Shown in pieces: positions 7,774 to 16,604 of a stretch of 64,000 nt of DNA. The stretch lies in NCBI GenBank assembly GCA_945902075.1, contig CAMDMA010000010.1, forward strand, positions 1-64,000, written 5' to 3'. Source of the DNA: Candidatus Kuenenia stuttgartensis. Its GTDB lineage: Bacteria; Planctomycetota; Phycisphaerae; Phycisphaerales; SM1A02. The translations under genes were made by a program, and so were the position numbers. The notes beneath the pieces were generated by a model, which was not told the origin of the DNA, did not search any database, and saw only the letters and a program-made list of their open reading frames with translations. Position 1 is the first letter of the stretch, and each line of letters starts with the position of its first letter.

Positions 7774-8790
7774 ATGCAACGACGCCCTCGCTCGAATTCC
7801 ACTCTCGCCGCCCCGTGCCGCTCCGTCGCGGGTTTCACGATCGTCGAACTTCTCGTCGTCATCGGCGTCATCGCGATCTTGGTTTCGCTCGTGTCGGTCG
7901 CGGTCACCCAAGCAGGTCAAACCGCCCGCCAAACGCAGGCGCTCAGCAACCTCAAGCAGGTTGGAACGGCGTGGCTCCAGTATGCCAATCAGAACGATGA
8001 CCGATGCATGCTTGGCTACGCCGATGAAGGCGTGCAGACCGCGTTTCGGATGCGGGTAAAAGATGCCGCTGGCAACGCCGTTCTGCCAGCCAACGCTGCA
8101 ACCTACCCGTTTCGGTTGCTTCCGTTTCTCAACAACGATCGCTCGATGATGTACGAGTACATCGATGAATATGAAGACTCGTCGATCATCCCAGAGGATG
8201 TCATCGCGCAAAATCCTGGCTTTGGTTACAACGCCTTTTATCTCGGCGGCTGGTGGGAGACCGTTTCTGGTGCGCCCAAGATGCGTTTCGGCCAGACAGC
8301 CGGGATTGTCGCGCGGTCTGTTGCGCAGATCGCGAAAACGACTGAGTTGATTGTATTTTCGGCAAGCACCTCCGCGCAGCCCGGCTACTACAAGTCGCCG
8401 AACGAGAACGCGCCAGGTTCCGCGTGGGTCGTGCCGCACATCCTGGCGGACACCCCGATTTGGCAGGCGAGCGATGGCGGGAACTTCATCCAGATGCAAA
8501 CCGCGGATCGCGGGAGCCTCAATCTCGAAACAGTGACCGCATCACTCTTTGGTGGGGCGCCGCGTCGCAGCGGAACGCAAGACGGTGTGACGCTGGTTCA
8601 GGGCGGTTCGGGGATGGACGTACTGCAAGAGCAGAGCGTTCCGCTGCGTCGAATCAAAAATGTGGTGCAGACAATCCGTGCGGATCTCTCGACCACCACC
8701 CAAGGACTCCGTGATTTGATGGACCAGCGCCGGTGGATTAACACCGCGACAAGTGCCGACCCGGAGAACTTCACGCATTCGCCGCTCTGA
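7774..8790 (+). CDS. Prepilin-type N-terminal domain protein (pseudopilin-like)
   Basis: A 338-aa protein with a prepilin peptidase site: short basic leader, G20|F21 and Glu at +5 (FTIVELLVVIGVIAIL), then one long hydrophobic helix. The rest is a soluble domain starting with the QTQALSNLKQVGTAWLQYANQ helix typical of the large planctomycete family of prepilin-like proteins. Such proteins are normally processed by the prepilin peptidase and held in the inner membrane or a pseudopilus. A ribosome binding site (GGAG) lies 8 bases before ATG 7774, and TATAGT at 7735 could be its -10. It is a single gene far from the main pseudopilin operon and its role is unknown. Confidence 0.85.
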   Translation: MQRRPRSNSTLAAPCRSVAGFTIVELLVVIGVIAILVSLVSVAVTQAGQTARQTQALSNLKQVGTAWLQYANQNDDRCMLGYADEGVQTAFRMRVKDAAGNAVLPANAATYPFRLLPFLNNDRSMMYEYIDEYEDSSIIPEDVIAQNPGFGYNAFYLGGWWETVSGAPKMRFGQTAGIVARSVAQIAKTTELIVFSASTSAQPGYYKSPNENAPGSAWVVPHILADTPIWQASDGGNFIQMQTADRGSLNLETVTASLFGGAPRRSGTQDGVTLVQGGSGMDVLQEQSVPLRRIKNVVQTIRADLSTTTQGLRDLMDQRRWINTATSADPENFTHSPL

Positions 8791-8816
8791 GCGCGCGTGT
8801 TGCGCGTGACGCTCAG
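8787..8816. terminator. Hairpin between convergent genes
   Basis: CTGAGCG/CGCTCAG inverted repeat (7 bp, with further CGCG pairing inside) overlaps the stop codons of both the prepilin gene and the oppositely oriented TraB-like gene. No T-run follows on either side, so it is a possible rather than certain bidirectional terminator. Confidence 0.4.
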
Positions 8817-10156
8817 TGTTGGCTGCTCGAATCGGAACGCGTAGCAAGTCGTTTCTTTAGCGACAGGATTCGACCGTCGATCCGCGCGACTTCTGGATAT
8901 GCCCCGGACGGATCAGCGCGCAGGATCGACGCACGGTTCTCTTCAAATCGCGCCAGTCGCTCTTCGATCTTTTCGACAATCCATTCGTCGACGCTCATCG
9001 CCGTATGCCACAGCACATCGACTGGTTCGAGATCAAAGTCTGCTCGCAACGATGCTTCAAAGTCCGGCATGTGGGCAGCACCATAGAAAATGGCAACTGA
9101 CTTGGGCGGAGTTGCAGAAGCAAGCAATTGCTTGAGTTGCGCAATCACCGCATCGTTGCGCTCATCAATAATGATCCGAGCGTCGACATCGCCAAGTGCA
9201 GAATCGCCACGCTTTCCGCCCGCGCCGAGCGCTTGAACGACAAGCTTCTTGAACTCCGGGGATTTCGACACCATCGACAGCAAAAACCGAATGACGCCCT
9301 GCTGCAAGCCAGAGTCATTCGACAGCATCTCGAGCGTCATGCTGCGTTCGCCGCGCTTCCAGAGGCTATCAAGCAGATCTTCGAGAGGAAGGTCCGCAGG
9401 CTCCCAACCCCGACGGTCATAATCGATCGATCGCACCTGAAGCGCCACTCCGAGCGCGTCCGCGAGTTCGAGGTAGAGGTCGCGCTTGTCGTCCTGCTTT
9501 TGCGGGCGTTTCTTATCACGCTCCATCACGCTTTGTGCGCCGAGAAACTGCCCGCTGAGCACAAGATCAAGGTCGAAGCCAACACCACCAACGGCTCCGT
9601 CGGCGCCGCGAGAGATGAGCTCGTACTTGCGATGTGCTGCATCAGAACCCTCATCGCGCGCATACTCAAGCGCGCGTCCCCAACCGTCGGAACATGCAAG
9701 ATCGATCGGCCGCGCAAGACGGGTGTCGCGCCCAACGATGAATCCGCGAAGTTCGTTCATCGTCTGAGGGGCGCGGTCATTTGCGTCTATGAATCGTGCA
9801 ATCAGCCCACGAAGAAAGAGCATTGCATCTTGAGTGCGTCGTTGGCGATCGAGGTCACTATCACCACTCGTCCCGAATGCGCCGCGCGGAAGCACGCTCT
9901 CGTACAACACGATCGCGTGATTGTCGAGGACATCAACGAGATCCGCGTAATACGAGCGATCGCCGATGTGCACCACGCCGACGAGGGAAACCGTCGCGCC
10001 AGTTCCGTCCGCCCGACGATAGCTCCGAGTGGCCGTCTCAAAAGATGTGACACCATCGACCGACTTCGATCGAACGAATGGAGATTCAGACTGCGCTGAC
10101 GCGGTGATGGTGACGCTTGCCATCAGGATGGAGGCTGTGGCCGCAAGCATTATCAC
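8813..10156 (-). CDS. TraB/GumN-like protein with an inserted GspG-like domain
   Basis: A 447-aa exported protein: signal peptide 1-22 ending ASA. Residues 55-88 (VSLVGVVHIGD... and IVLYES) match the N-terminal part of TraB-type proteins, and DERND at about 331-335 plus VAIFYGAAHMPDFE at 354-367 match their C-terminal motifs. Between them, residues about 112-200 read like the C-terminal domain of the type II pseudopilin GspG: AP..MNELR, DGWGRALEYA, YELISRGADGAVGG, DLDL. The GspG hydrophobic helix is absent. So a pseudopilin globular module appears grafted into a TraB-like fold. The GTG start overlaps the ExbB-like stop (GTGA); ATG 10150 is an alternative. Function unknown; periplasmic location inferred. 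Confidence 0.65.
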   Translation of the reverse strand: MIMLAATASILMASVTITASAQSESPFVRSKSVDGVTSFETATRSYRRADGTGATVSLVGVVHIGDRSYYADLVDVLDNHAIVLYESVLPRGAFGTSGDSDLDRQRRTQDAMLFLRGLIARFIDANDRAPQTMNELRGFIVGRDTRLARPIDLACSDGWGRALEYARDEGSDAAHRKYELISRGADGAVGGVGFDLDLVLSGQFLGAQSVMERDKKRPQKQDDKRDLYLELADALGVALQVRSIDYDRRGWEPADLPLEDLLDSLWKRGERSMTLEMLSNDSGLQQGVIRFLLSMVSKSPEFKKLVVQALGAGGKRGDSALGDVDARIIIDERNDAVIAQLKQLLASATPPKSVAIFYGAAHMPDFEASLRADFDLEPVDVLWHTAMSVDEWIVEKIEERLARFEENRASILRADPSGAYPEVARIDGRILSLKKRLATRSDSSSQH

Positions 10157-10782
10157 TTCTTGATCGACCAGTTTCTGGTAGGCCCAAGCCCTTGCTTCGC
10201 AGCCGTCACAATCGCTTCGAAACGACCAAGTGCCCGATCAGCTTGCGCTCGGAAGACCATGTATGGAAAGAGTGTCGCGAGCGCAACGACAAGGCCACCT
10301 GCTGTTGTAATCAGTGCTTCACCGATACCTGCGGAGACATCACGTGGGTCGACGAGCGTGCGCGTTCCGCCGAGCAACTCGAACGATTGGATGATGCCTG
10401 TCACCGTGCCGAGAATCCCAAGCATTGGGCTTGCGGTGATAATCGAAGACAGCAGGCTACTGAATCGATCCGTGTGGCCACGCAGATCCTCGATCGACTC
10501 CATCGCGATGGCATCATCGGGTCCTTCATCGAGCATGCGTTTGGCGAGTTGGTCGTAGACACCGCCCGGGCTTTCGAGACACTCTTCAGCACGCGTGCGG
10601 TCACCGTTTCGAAGCGCTTTCAGCAGTTTGCGGAACCGCTGTGTCTCACGCCTCGAGTGGAGTCTCCACCAGAACCAACAGCGTTCAAGCGTAATGGCGA
10701 GCGAAACAACGCTGACGGTGATGAGGGGCCACATGACCCAACCGCCGCGCTCAATGATCGAAAAGAGATCCCACGTGGACAT
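10153..10782 (-). CDS. exbB: MotA/TolQ/ExbB-type proton channel protein
   Basis: A 209-aa protein with three hydrophobic segments (about 14-32, 112-135, 155-180), the conserved ITASPMLGILGTVTGII signature and GIGEALITTAGGLVVALATLFPY of the ExbB/TolQ family. Such proteins form proton channels that energise outer-membrane or envelope processes, usually with an ExbD/TolR partner. No ExbD is encoded nearby; instead the gene is translationally coupled to the TraB/GspG-like gene. ATG 10782 is favoured because a TACGAT -10-like hexamer ends 7 bases upstream; an in-frame ATG at 10791 overlaps that hexamer. Confidence 0.82.
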   Translation of the reverse strand: MSTWDLFSIIERGGWVMWPLITVSVVSLAITLERCWFWWRLHSRRETQRFRKLLKALRNGDRTRAEECLESPGGVYDQLAKRMLDEGPDDAIAMESIEDLRGHTDRFSSLLSSIITASPMLGILGTVTGIIQSFELLGGTRTLVDPRDVSAGIGEALITTAGGLVVALATLFPYMVFRAQADRALGRFEAIVTAAKQGLGPTRNWSIKK

Positions 10783-10839
10783 TGCGCGCATCGTATCGAA
10801 GTCGTCGATCGGGGTGATTGCGGTACATTGGCTTCCTGC
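10783..10839. promoter_or_regulatory. Compact divergent promoter region (exbB-like / ispA)
   Basis: Only 57 bp separate the two divergent start codons. Leftward, TACGAT (10795-10790) ends 7 bases before the exbB ATG; rightward, TACATT (10824-10829) ends 10 bases before the ispA ATG. Neither gene has a Shine-Dalgarno sequence, which suits leaderless transcripts. The -35 elements are weak. Confidence 0.4.
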
Positions 10840-11748
10840 ATGTCAACATCCGAATCCGCAACCGACACCCCTGCCGCTTCGTCCGCTCCCGCCCCGCTTG
10901 ATGCGATGCTCTTGGAGGCGATCGAATGTGCGCTTGCCGACTTTCTGGCACGTCAGGATCTTCCGGAGAACCTTCGTGCGGCGTGCCTTCATGCAGTCCT
11001 CGCCGGCGGAAAGCGACTGCGGCCAATTCTGGTCCTCGAGAGCGCTCGTGCCGCTGGCGGATCGGTTGCGGATGCAATGCCCGCAGCAGTGGCAATCGAG
11101 TTCGTTCACGCGTTTAGCCTCGTCCATGACGATCTTCCGGCGCTCGACAACGACACGATGCGCCGCGGCAAGCCCACGTGTCACGTTGCATTCGGTGAGG
11201 CGATGGCGATTCTCGCGGGCGACTGCCTGCTTGCGCTTGCTCCTGTTTCCGCAGCGGCGGCCGCCCACAATGTTGCTGAGATTCAACGTGAGCTCATGTC
11301 AGGCACTGTTCGGATGATCGCTGGACAGGTGTACGACACCTTGCAGGGCTTTCCTGCCGGGCTTGCTGCGGCTGAACAACTGGAACTTGTGCACCACAAC
11401 AAGACAGGCGCGCTGCTCGAGGCCTCGTGCCGCATGGGCGCGCTCGCGGCGGGTGCCAACGCGGATGAACTTGCCCGACTCACGACCTATGGACGCGCGA
11501 CGGGCCTCATGTTTCAAATCGTCGACGATTTGATCGACGCGACCCAAACAGCAGAGCACGCGGGCAAAGCTACGGGAAAAGATGCGGACGCCGGAAAGCT
11601 CACCTATCCCGCGATTCATGGCATTGCCGGCAGTCGTCGTGAAATCGCTCGGCTCCGCGCGGAGGCCGACGATGCACTCGCCCCGCTTGGCGCGCGGGCG
11701 AACAAACTTCGTCATTTGCTTGCGTTTCTGGCGGACCGCACGAAGTGA
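10840..11748 (+). CDS. ispA: Polyprenyl (farnesyl/geranylgeranyl) diphosphate synthase
   Basis: A 302-aa trans-isoprenyl diphosphate synthase that condenses IPP with allylic diphosphates. It carries GGKRLRPILV (IPP binding), the first Asp-rich motif DDLPALDND, the KTGALLEAS stretch and the second Asp motif FQIVDDLID, with GKDADAGKLTYP after it. The first motif has two residues inserted (DDxxxxD), typical of bacterial farnesyl or geranylgeranyl synthases; product length cannot be fixed by eye. The frame is open far upstream, but that part is antisense to the ExbB-like gene; ATG 10840 fits the family N-terminus. dxs follows 137 bp downstream on the same strand, so the two may be co-transcribed. 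Confidence 0.9.
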   Translation: MSTSESATDTPAASSAPAPLDAMLLEAIECALADFLARQDLPENLRAACLHAVLAGGKRLRPILVLESARAAGGSVADAMPAAVAIEFVHAFSLVHDDLPALDNDTMRRGKPTCHVAFGEAMAILAGDCLLALAPVSAAAAAHNVAEIQRELMSGTVRMIAGQVYDTLQGFPAGLAAAEQLELVHHNKTGALLEASCRMGALAAGANADELARLTTYGRATGLMFQIVDDLIDATQTAEHAGKATGKDADAGKLTYPAIHGIAGSRREIARLRAEADDALAPLGARANKLRHLLAFLADRTK

Positions 11749-11885
11749 CTCTCGTCCGGGCCTAACGCCCGAAAACCTCGATTTCATGCCAAAGCGCCGA
11801 GTCGAGCATCGGCATGCGATACCATCGGCGAATCGACGTCGAAGGCGATGGATCGCCTGCAGCGTCGAGCAAACGGAACACCCCC

Positions 11886-13865
11886 GTGAAACAGAAGATT
11901 CTCCCCACGCTTTCATCGCCCGAACTGCTCCGCCATCTTTCGATGGATGGACTCAAGGAACTCGCAGCAGAGATGCGCGCTGCGATCTGTGAGCAGGTAT
12001 CCCGATCAGGCGGCCACCTCGCGCCGAACTTGGGGGTCATTGAGTTGTCGATCGCGATGCACCGCGTGTTTGACTTCTCCCAAGATCGACTGCTCTTCGA
12101 TGTCGGCCACCAGTGCTACCCGCACAAGCTCCTCACTGGACGATATCCGCTGCTTGCAAAACTTCGCCAACGCGATGGCATGGCCGGTTTCCCGGAGCCG
12201 CGTGAAAGCGCGTACGACCTTTTCTCCGTTGGGCACGCCGGTACCGCGATTTCTACGGCTGTCGGGATGGCGCGAGGCGATGACCTAAATGGCGAGGGGT
12301 ACCGCGAGGAAAATCCCAACGGTCGCCGCGTGGTTTCGATCATCGGTGACGCGTCGATCGTCAACGGCGTTGCGATGGAAGGCCTCAACAACGCAGGCAC
12401 ACTCAAGCGGCAATTCCTTGTGATCCTGAACGACAACGGAATGTCGATCGCAAAGCCACAAGGCGCTGTGGCTGCGTACTTTGATAAGTTGCGGCTCTCG
12501 CACACCTATGGCGAATTTAAGAAGGCCGCGAAGGAATTCTCGAAGAAAGTCCCCGGCGGCCGCACGATGGCCGAGGTGTATCACAAGATGGGCGAACTCT
12601 CAAAGACCTGCGTCAGCGAGGACGCTTGGTTTGAGCACTTCGGTCTTGTCACCGTTGGCCCGATTGACGGTCACGACATTCCAACCCTCATTGATGTGCT
12701 CAACGAGGCGAAGCATTTTGATCGACCCATGGTGCTTCACGTCAAGACCGTGAAGGGCAAGGGCTTTGCTTTCGCCGAGGGTGATTCCACCATGTTTCAC
12801 TCGCCTAGCCCGTTCACCATGCTGTCGGAGGACGGCGAGGAACTGGTAAGCGAGGGCTGTCGTGTCGAACTCAAGAAGAGTGGAAGAAGTTTCACCGGAG
12901 CCTTCGGTGAGATTCTCGCCGACCTCATGGCACGTGATCCAAAGGTTGTTGCGTGCACCGCGGCGATGCCAGACGGCACGGGAATCTCGAAGGTCTCTGG
13001 GCGATTCCCTGATCGCGTGTTCGACACAGGAATTTGCGAGAGCCACGCGCTCGACATGATGGCGGGGCTTGCGAAGACTGGCTGGAAGCCGTTTTTTGCG
13101 GTGTACTCAACCTTCCTCCAGCGCGCCTTTGACCAGGCATTTCAAGAATCTGCGCTCCAGGGCCTGCCCGTGCGGCTCTGCCTTGATCGCGCGGGCTTCG
13201 TGGGTGGCGATGGTGCAGTCCATCACGGGTTCTGCGATGTCGCGTTGCTCGCGACGCTGCCGAAGGCTTGCCTGATGGCTGCGATGGATGAAGCAAGCCT
13301 GAAGGCATCCGTTGAATTCATGGCGAACTACAACGACGGGCTCTCTGCTGTGCGCTACCCGCGAGACAGCGTCAGCCAGCTCTACGCGAGTGCGCCCTGC
13401 CCTCCGTTCATACCCGGGAAGGCGCGGGTGCTGGTAACCCATGACGATCCACAAATCGCGCTCATCGGCTACGGAACCAGCGCGATCGATGCTTCAGATG
13501 CCGCCCGCGAACTCGCGGAGGAGGGCATTCGCGCGAACGTCTACGATGCACGCTTTGCGAAGCCCGTCGATATCGATCTGGTTGCGAGCCTTGTCGCGCG
13601 CGGGATTCCGATCGTCACGATCGAAGACCACTCCATTCGCGGCGGATTCGGAAGTTGCGTACTTGAGGCGTGCAACGATGCTGGTATCGAAACCCGTGGG
13701 ATTACGCGCCTAGCAATGCCTGACTCGTGGGTGTATCAAGGCGAACGCAAGGATCAACTGGCCGAGGCTGGTATCGATGCCGCGAGCATTGCTCACACGG
13801 CGCGCACACGCGCTCTGAAGCCTGCGCGCATTTCCCCTGTCACCGCGCGCGAATCGCGCGTCTGA
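11886..13865 (+). CDS. dxs: 1-deoxy-D-xylulose-5-phosphate synthase
   Basis: Thiamine-diphosphate enzyme for the first step of the MEP pathway (pyruvate + glyceraldehyde-3-phosphate to DXP). Family landmarks are visible in order: SGGHLAPNLGVIEL, FDVGHQCYPHKLLTGR, SVGHAGTAIS, the ThDP motif IGDASIVNGVAMEGLNNAG...NDN, VGPIDGHD, KTVKGKGF, then the transketolase pyrimidine-binding part (DTGICESHALDMMAGLAKTG, FLQRAFDQ, DRAGFVGGDGAVHHG) and the C-terminal domain. GTG 11886 gives 659 aa and begins where homologues begin; ATG 11814, adding 24 unconserved residues, is also possible, and neither has a strong ribosome binding site. Same strand as ispA. Confidence 0.95.
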   Translation: MKQKILPTLSSPELLRHLSMDGLKELAAEMRAAICEQVSRSGGHLAPNLGVIELSIAMHRVFDFSQDRLLFDVGHQCYPHKLLTGRYPLLAKLRQRDGMAGFPEPRESAYDLFSVGHAGTAISTAVGMARGDDLNGEGYREENPNGRRVVSIIGDASIVNGVAMEGLNNAGTLKRQFLVILNDNGMSIAKPQGAVAAYFDKLRLSHTYGEFKKAAKEFSKKVPGGRTMAEVYHKMGELSKTCVSEDAWFEHFGLVTVGPIDGHDIPTLIDVLNEAKHFDRPMVLHVKTVKGKGFAFAEGDSTMFHSPSPFTMLSEDGEELVSEGCRVELKKSGRSFTGAFGEILADLMARDPKVVACTAAMPDGTGISKVSGRFPDRVFDTGICESHALDMMAGLAKTGWKPFFAVYSTFLQRAFDQAFQESALQGLPVRLCLDRAGFVGGDGAVHHGFCDVALLATLPKACLMAAMDEASLKASVEFMANYNDGLSAVRYPRDSVSQLYASAPCPPFIPGKARVLVTHDDPQIALIGYGTSAIDASDAARELAEEGIRANVYDARFAKPVDIDLVASLVARGIPIVTIEDHSIRGGFGSCVLEACNDAGIETRGITRLAMPDSWVYQGERKDQLAEAGIDAASIAHTARTRALKPARISPVTARESRV

Positions 13866-13993
13866 CAGACAAGTACGACTGTCGCGACGCTGCACCCGCT
13901 TGCGATTATTTGCGCACGTGAATTGTCTTAACGGCAGTTCTACTGCGCGTGGTCGAGCATGTTCGATCTTGCGTGATCAGAGACGCGCAGCAG

Positions 13994-14037
13994 GTGCCGA
14001 ACATCCTGAGTGAGCGCCATCTCTAGTGCCGAACATC
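13994..14037. repeat. 12-bp direct repeat between convergent genes
   Basis: gtgccgaacatc occurs at 13994-14005 and 14026-14037, the second copy covering the end of the amidotransferase-like gene. Looks like a short duplication; the rest of the 157-bp dxs/amidotransferase gap shows no gene or clear terminator. Confidence 0.6.
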
Positions 14038-14739
14038 TTTCGCGCGGCCAGACACCATACGGTCGACGGGCATGAGGATGAGGTTGACGCGTTCTGCGAA
14101 GAGTCGACCCAGTCGCTCGATATCCGCGATCGACTTACTCCGCGAGTCCTGCGCTTGTTGGTGCGTCGACGATGAAGCCGCAACTTGCGCTTTCGCGCAC
14201 TCTGCAATTTCCTTCGCATCCCACTCTGGGTGCCAATCTAGGGCGACAACCCACGGACCCATTCCCCAGGACGCAAACTTTGCTGCAGGCGTCGACCCAA
14301 ACCCTCTTGCGCCCTCCGGAAGTTTTACGACGCACTCGTCGTTCCACACCGGTTGTTCGCTCGTCCAGCGCTGACCCGCAAACAGTGGCTCCTCGCGCCC
14401 GACGCCGTTGAGGGTCACCGGTACAAGCCCGCGCTCCGTGCATGCCGCGACTTCGCCACCAAGCGCACGAGCTGCGAGCCTCGCCCCCGCGCCAAGCGCG
14501 AGCACTGGAATCTCTGCATTCGCTGCCGAGCGCACAAATGCCTCAATAGCGCCACTTGATGCGGTCGAAGACGCGCCACCACCCGAGACAATCACACCGT
14601 GGGCTTCGTCGAGATCAAGCGGCAAGGTCGAGGCCTTGTGTGCATCGACTTGTACGACCTGCTGACCGAATTCACGAAGGGTGCGGCCGAGGAGGCCCGG
14701 GGTGCCATGGGCGTCGAGTTCAAAGTAGTAGATGGCCAT
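14023..14739 (-). CDS. Class I glutamine-amidotransferase-like protein lacking the nucleophile Cys
   Basis: A 238-aa cytoplasmic protein with the flavodoxin-like layout of class I glutamine amidotransferases: VIVSGGGAS for the first conserved strand (usual GxxLSGGP), IPVLALGAGARLAARALGGEV for the nucleophile elbow, and DWHPEWD with the His-x-Glu pair (H170, E172). In active enzymes the elbow reads GICLGHQ; here Gly83 stands where the Cys should be, so glutaminase activity through the normal thioester is not expected. Length and motif order argue for a real, degenerate family member, perhaps regulatory or a binding protein. It is convergent with dxs and follows the PEP carboxykinase gene by 102 bp on the same strand. 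Confidence 0.6.
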   Translation of the reverse strand: MAIYYFELDAHGTPGLLGRTLREFGQQVVQVDAHKASTLPLDLDEAHGVIVSGGGASSTASSGAIEAFVRSAANAEIPVLALGAGARLAARALGGEVAACTERGLVPVTLNGVGREEPLFAGQRWTSEQPVWNDECVVKLPEGARGFGSTPAAKFASWGMGPWVVALDWHPEWDAKEIAECAKAQVAASSSTHQQAQDSRSKSIADIERLGRLFAERVNLILMPVDRMVSGRAKDVRH

Positions 14740-14841
14740 CGTTGGTTCCTGAATCAGTTACTGCACCGAAGCGCGGGCGCAGACGAAATCATCGTCATGC
14801 ATTGCGTCGGTGGATGCTTGGCGTCGGTGCATGCTTGCGCG

Positions 14842-16431
14842 TCACACCCGCGGGCCTGCCGCGATCACAGCCGCGGTCATCTTGAACTTGCTTTCATTTT
14901 CGCGGAATCGCTTCGCGAGTTCGGTCGCCTTCGCGTCGTACGCGGCCTTGTCAGCCCACGTGTTTCGAGGATTCAGCACCTCACTTGGAACGCCCTCAAC
15001 GACCGTCGGCATGGCGAGTCCGAAGATCGGGTGCGTCTCGAAGGACCCGGTAGCGTGAGATGCGGCGAGAGATCCATCGAGGATTCGCGTCACGAACGCG
15101 CGGGTGTAGGAAAGTTTGAATCGGTGTCCGACGCCGTATGGCCCACCGGTCCAACCGGTGTTGAGCAGCCAAACATTGGCGCCAAAGGTCTTGATCCGTT
15201 CGGCCAATTGCTCCGCGTACACCATCGGAGCGCGCGGGAGGAATGGTCCGCCAAAGCATGGCGAGAAATTTGGCTGTGGCTCCTTCACGCCGGCTTCGGT
15301 CCCTGCGAGTTTCGAGGTGTAGCCGTTGAGGAAGTAGTACATCGCCTGCTCAGGCGTCAGCTTCGAAACCGGCGGGAGCACACCGAACGCATCCGCGGAG
15401 AGGAAGACAACGTTCTTCGGATGTCCTGCAATCGAAGGGATCTTCGCGTTCGCGATATACCCAACCGGGTAGGTCACGCGCGTGTTCTCGGCCTTCTTTG
15501 CACTGTCGTAGTCCGGAACACGCGTCACCGGATCCATCACGACATTCTCAAGGACCGAGCCGAAGCGGATGGCGTTCCAGATTTCGGGCTCGCCTTCCTT
15601 CGAAAGCTTGATGCACTTGGCGTAGCAGCCACCTTCGATATTGAAGACACCAGACGAACTCCAGCCGTGTTCGTCATCACCAACGAGGTCCCGATTCGGA
15701 TCGGCAGACAACGTGGTTTTACCCGTCCCGGACAGGCCGAAGAAGAGCGCAACATTGGAGGGGTCCGTGCGATCAACGTTGCACGAGCAGTGCATCGGAA
15801 ACACCTTCATATCGGGAAGGTCGTAGTTCATCGCATAGAAGATCGACTTCTTCATCTCGCCGGCGTACTCCGTGCCGACGATGACAACGGTCTTCTTCTC
15901 GAGGCTTTGAACGATGCCGATATGGGTCTTGAGCCCGAATTCTGCAGGATTGGCGATCTTCATGCCGCAGGCATTGATGATCGTCCAGTCGGCTTTGAAC
16001 GCCGGCATCTCCGCTTCAGGAACATTGATGAAGAGCGTCTTGGCGAACAGTGAATGCCACGCCTTCTCGGTAAAAACGCTTACCTTGAGACGAAATGCCG
16101 GGTCGGCGCCCGCGTAGCCGTCGAAGCGAAAGAGATCCGATTTTGTCGAGAGGTGCGCGAGGGCTGCTGCTTTGAGCTTCTCAAAGTGCTCAGGTGCGAT
16201 CGGCTGATTCGTCTTCCCCCAATTGATGTTGCCGTGAATACCCGCGGTGTCCTCGAGGTACTTGTCGTCCGGGCTTCGGCCAGTGCGCTCACCGGTGTCG
16301 CACTGGAGGGCACCGTTCGCGGCGAGTTGACCCTCTCCGCGAGCGAGGGCCATCTCGACAAGGACTGCAGTCGCGAGGTTTGCGTGAATCTTGGCGGAAC
16401 CGAACTCAACCGGAAGGGTGGAAAGTGCCAT
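14842..16431 (-). CDS. pckA: Phosphoenolpyruvate carboxykinase (ATP)
   Basis: A 529-aa enzyme catalysing oxaloacetate + ATP to PEP + CO2 + ADP, the entry step of gluconeogenesis. Characteristic elements: CDTGERTGRSPDDKY near the N-terminus, the P-loop GLSGTGKTTLSADPNRDLVGDDEHGW with the kinase-2-like Asp, FNIEGGCYAKCI, and LLNTGWTGGPYGVGHR close to the C-terminus. These mark the ATP-dependent family. The open frame extends upstream through tRNA-His in antisense, but the protein should start at ATG 16431 (MALSTLPVEF). The 173 bp between this start and tRNA-His carry the tRNA promoter on the other strand. Confidence 0.95.
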   Translation of the reverse strand: MALSTLPVEFGSAKIHANLATAVLVEMALARGEGQLAANGALQCDTGERTGRSPDDKYLEDTAGIHGNINWGKTNQPIAPEHFEKLKAAALAHLSTKSDLFRFDGYAGADPAFRLKVSVFTEKAWHSLFAKTLFINVPEAEMPAFKADWTIINACGMKIANPAEFGLKTHIGIVQSLEKKTVVIVGTEYAGEMKKSIFYAMNYDLPDMKVFPMHCSCNVDRTDPSNVALFFGLSGTGKTTLSADPNRDLVGDDEHGWSSSGVFNIEGGCYAKCIKLSKEGEPEIWNAIRFGSVLENVVMDPVTRVPDYDSAKKAENTRVTYPVGYIANAKIPSIAGHPKNVVFLSADAFGVLPPVSKLTPEQAMYYFLNGYTSKLAGTEAGVKEPQPNFSPCFGGPFLPRAPMVYAEQLAERIKTFGANVWLLNTGWTGGPYGVGHRFKLSYTRAFVTRILDGSLAASHATGSFETHPIFGLAMPTVVEGVPSEVLNPRNTWADKAAYDAKATELAKRFRENESKFKMTAAVIAAGPRV

Positions 16432-16564
16432 GACTGTTGGTGTCTCGGGTGGATCTAAATCGGTGCATCTCGTGCCCCACGAACAATCGTCCGAGGACGG
16501 CACCAGCGTGCGGTTTGAAGGGGTAGATGGTAGCACAACAACCCGTGCGCTTGAACGCGAGGGA

Positions 16565-16593
16565 TTGACCTTCACGAGCCGTCGCGGTATCGT
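16565..16593 (+). promoter_or_regulatory. Promoter of tRNA-His
   Basis: TTGACC, a 17-base spacer and TATCGT; the tRNA starts 12 bases after the -10 element. Good sigma-70 match and spacing. Confidence 0.7.
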
Positions 16594-16604
16594 TCCGACT
16601 TCAC

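Noticed and set aside
10117-10839. Upstream extension of the prenyl synthase frame
   Set aside because: Antisense to the ExbB-like gene and not similar to prenyl synthases.
14599-16053. 484-aa plus-strand ORF within pckA region
   Set aside because: Antisense to pckA with no domain; composition of a shadow frame.
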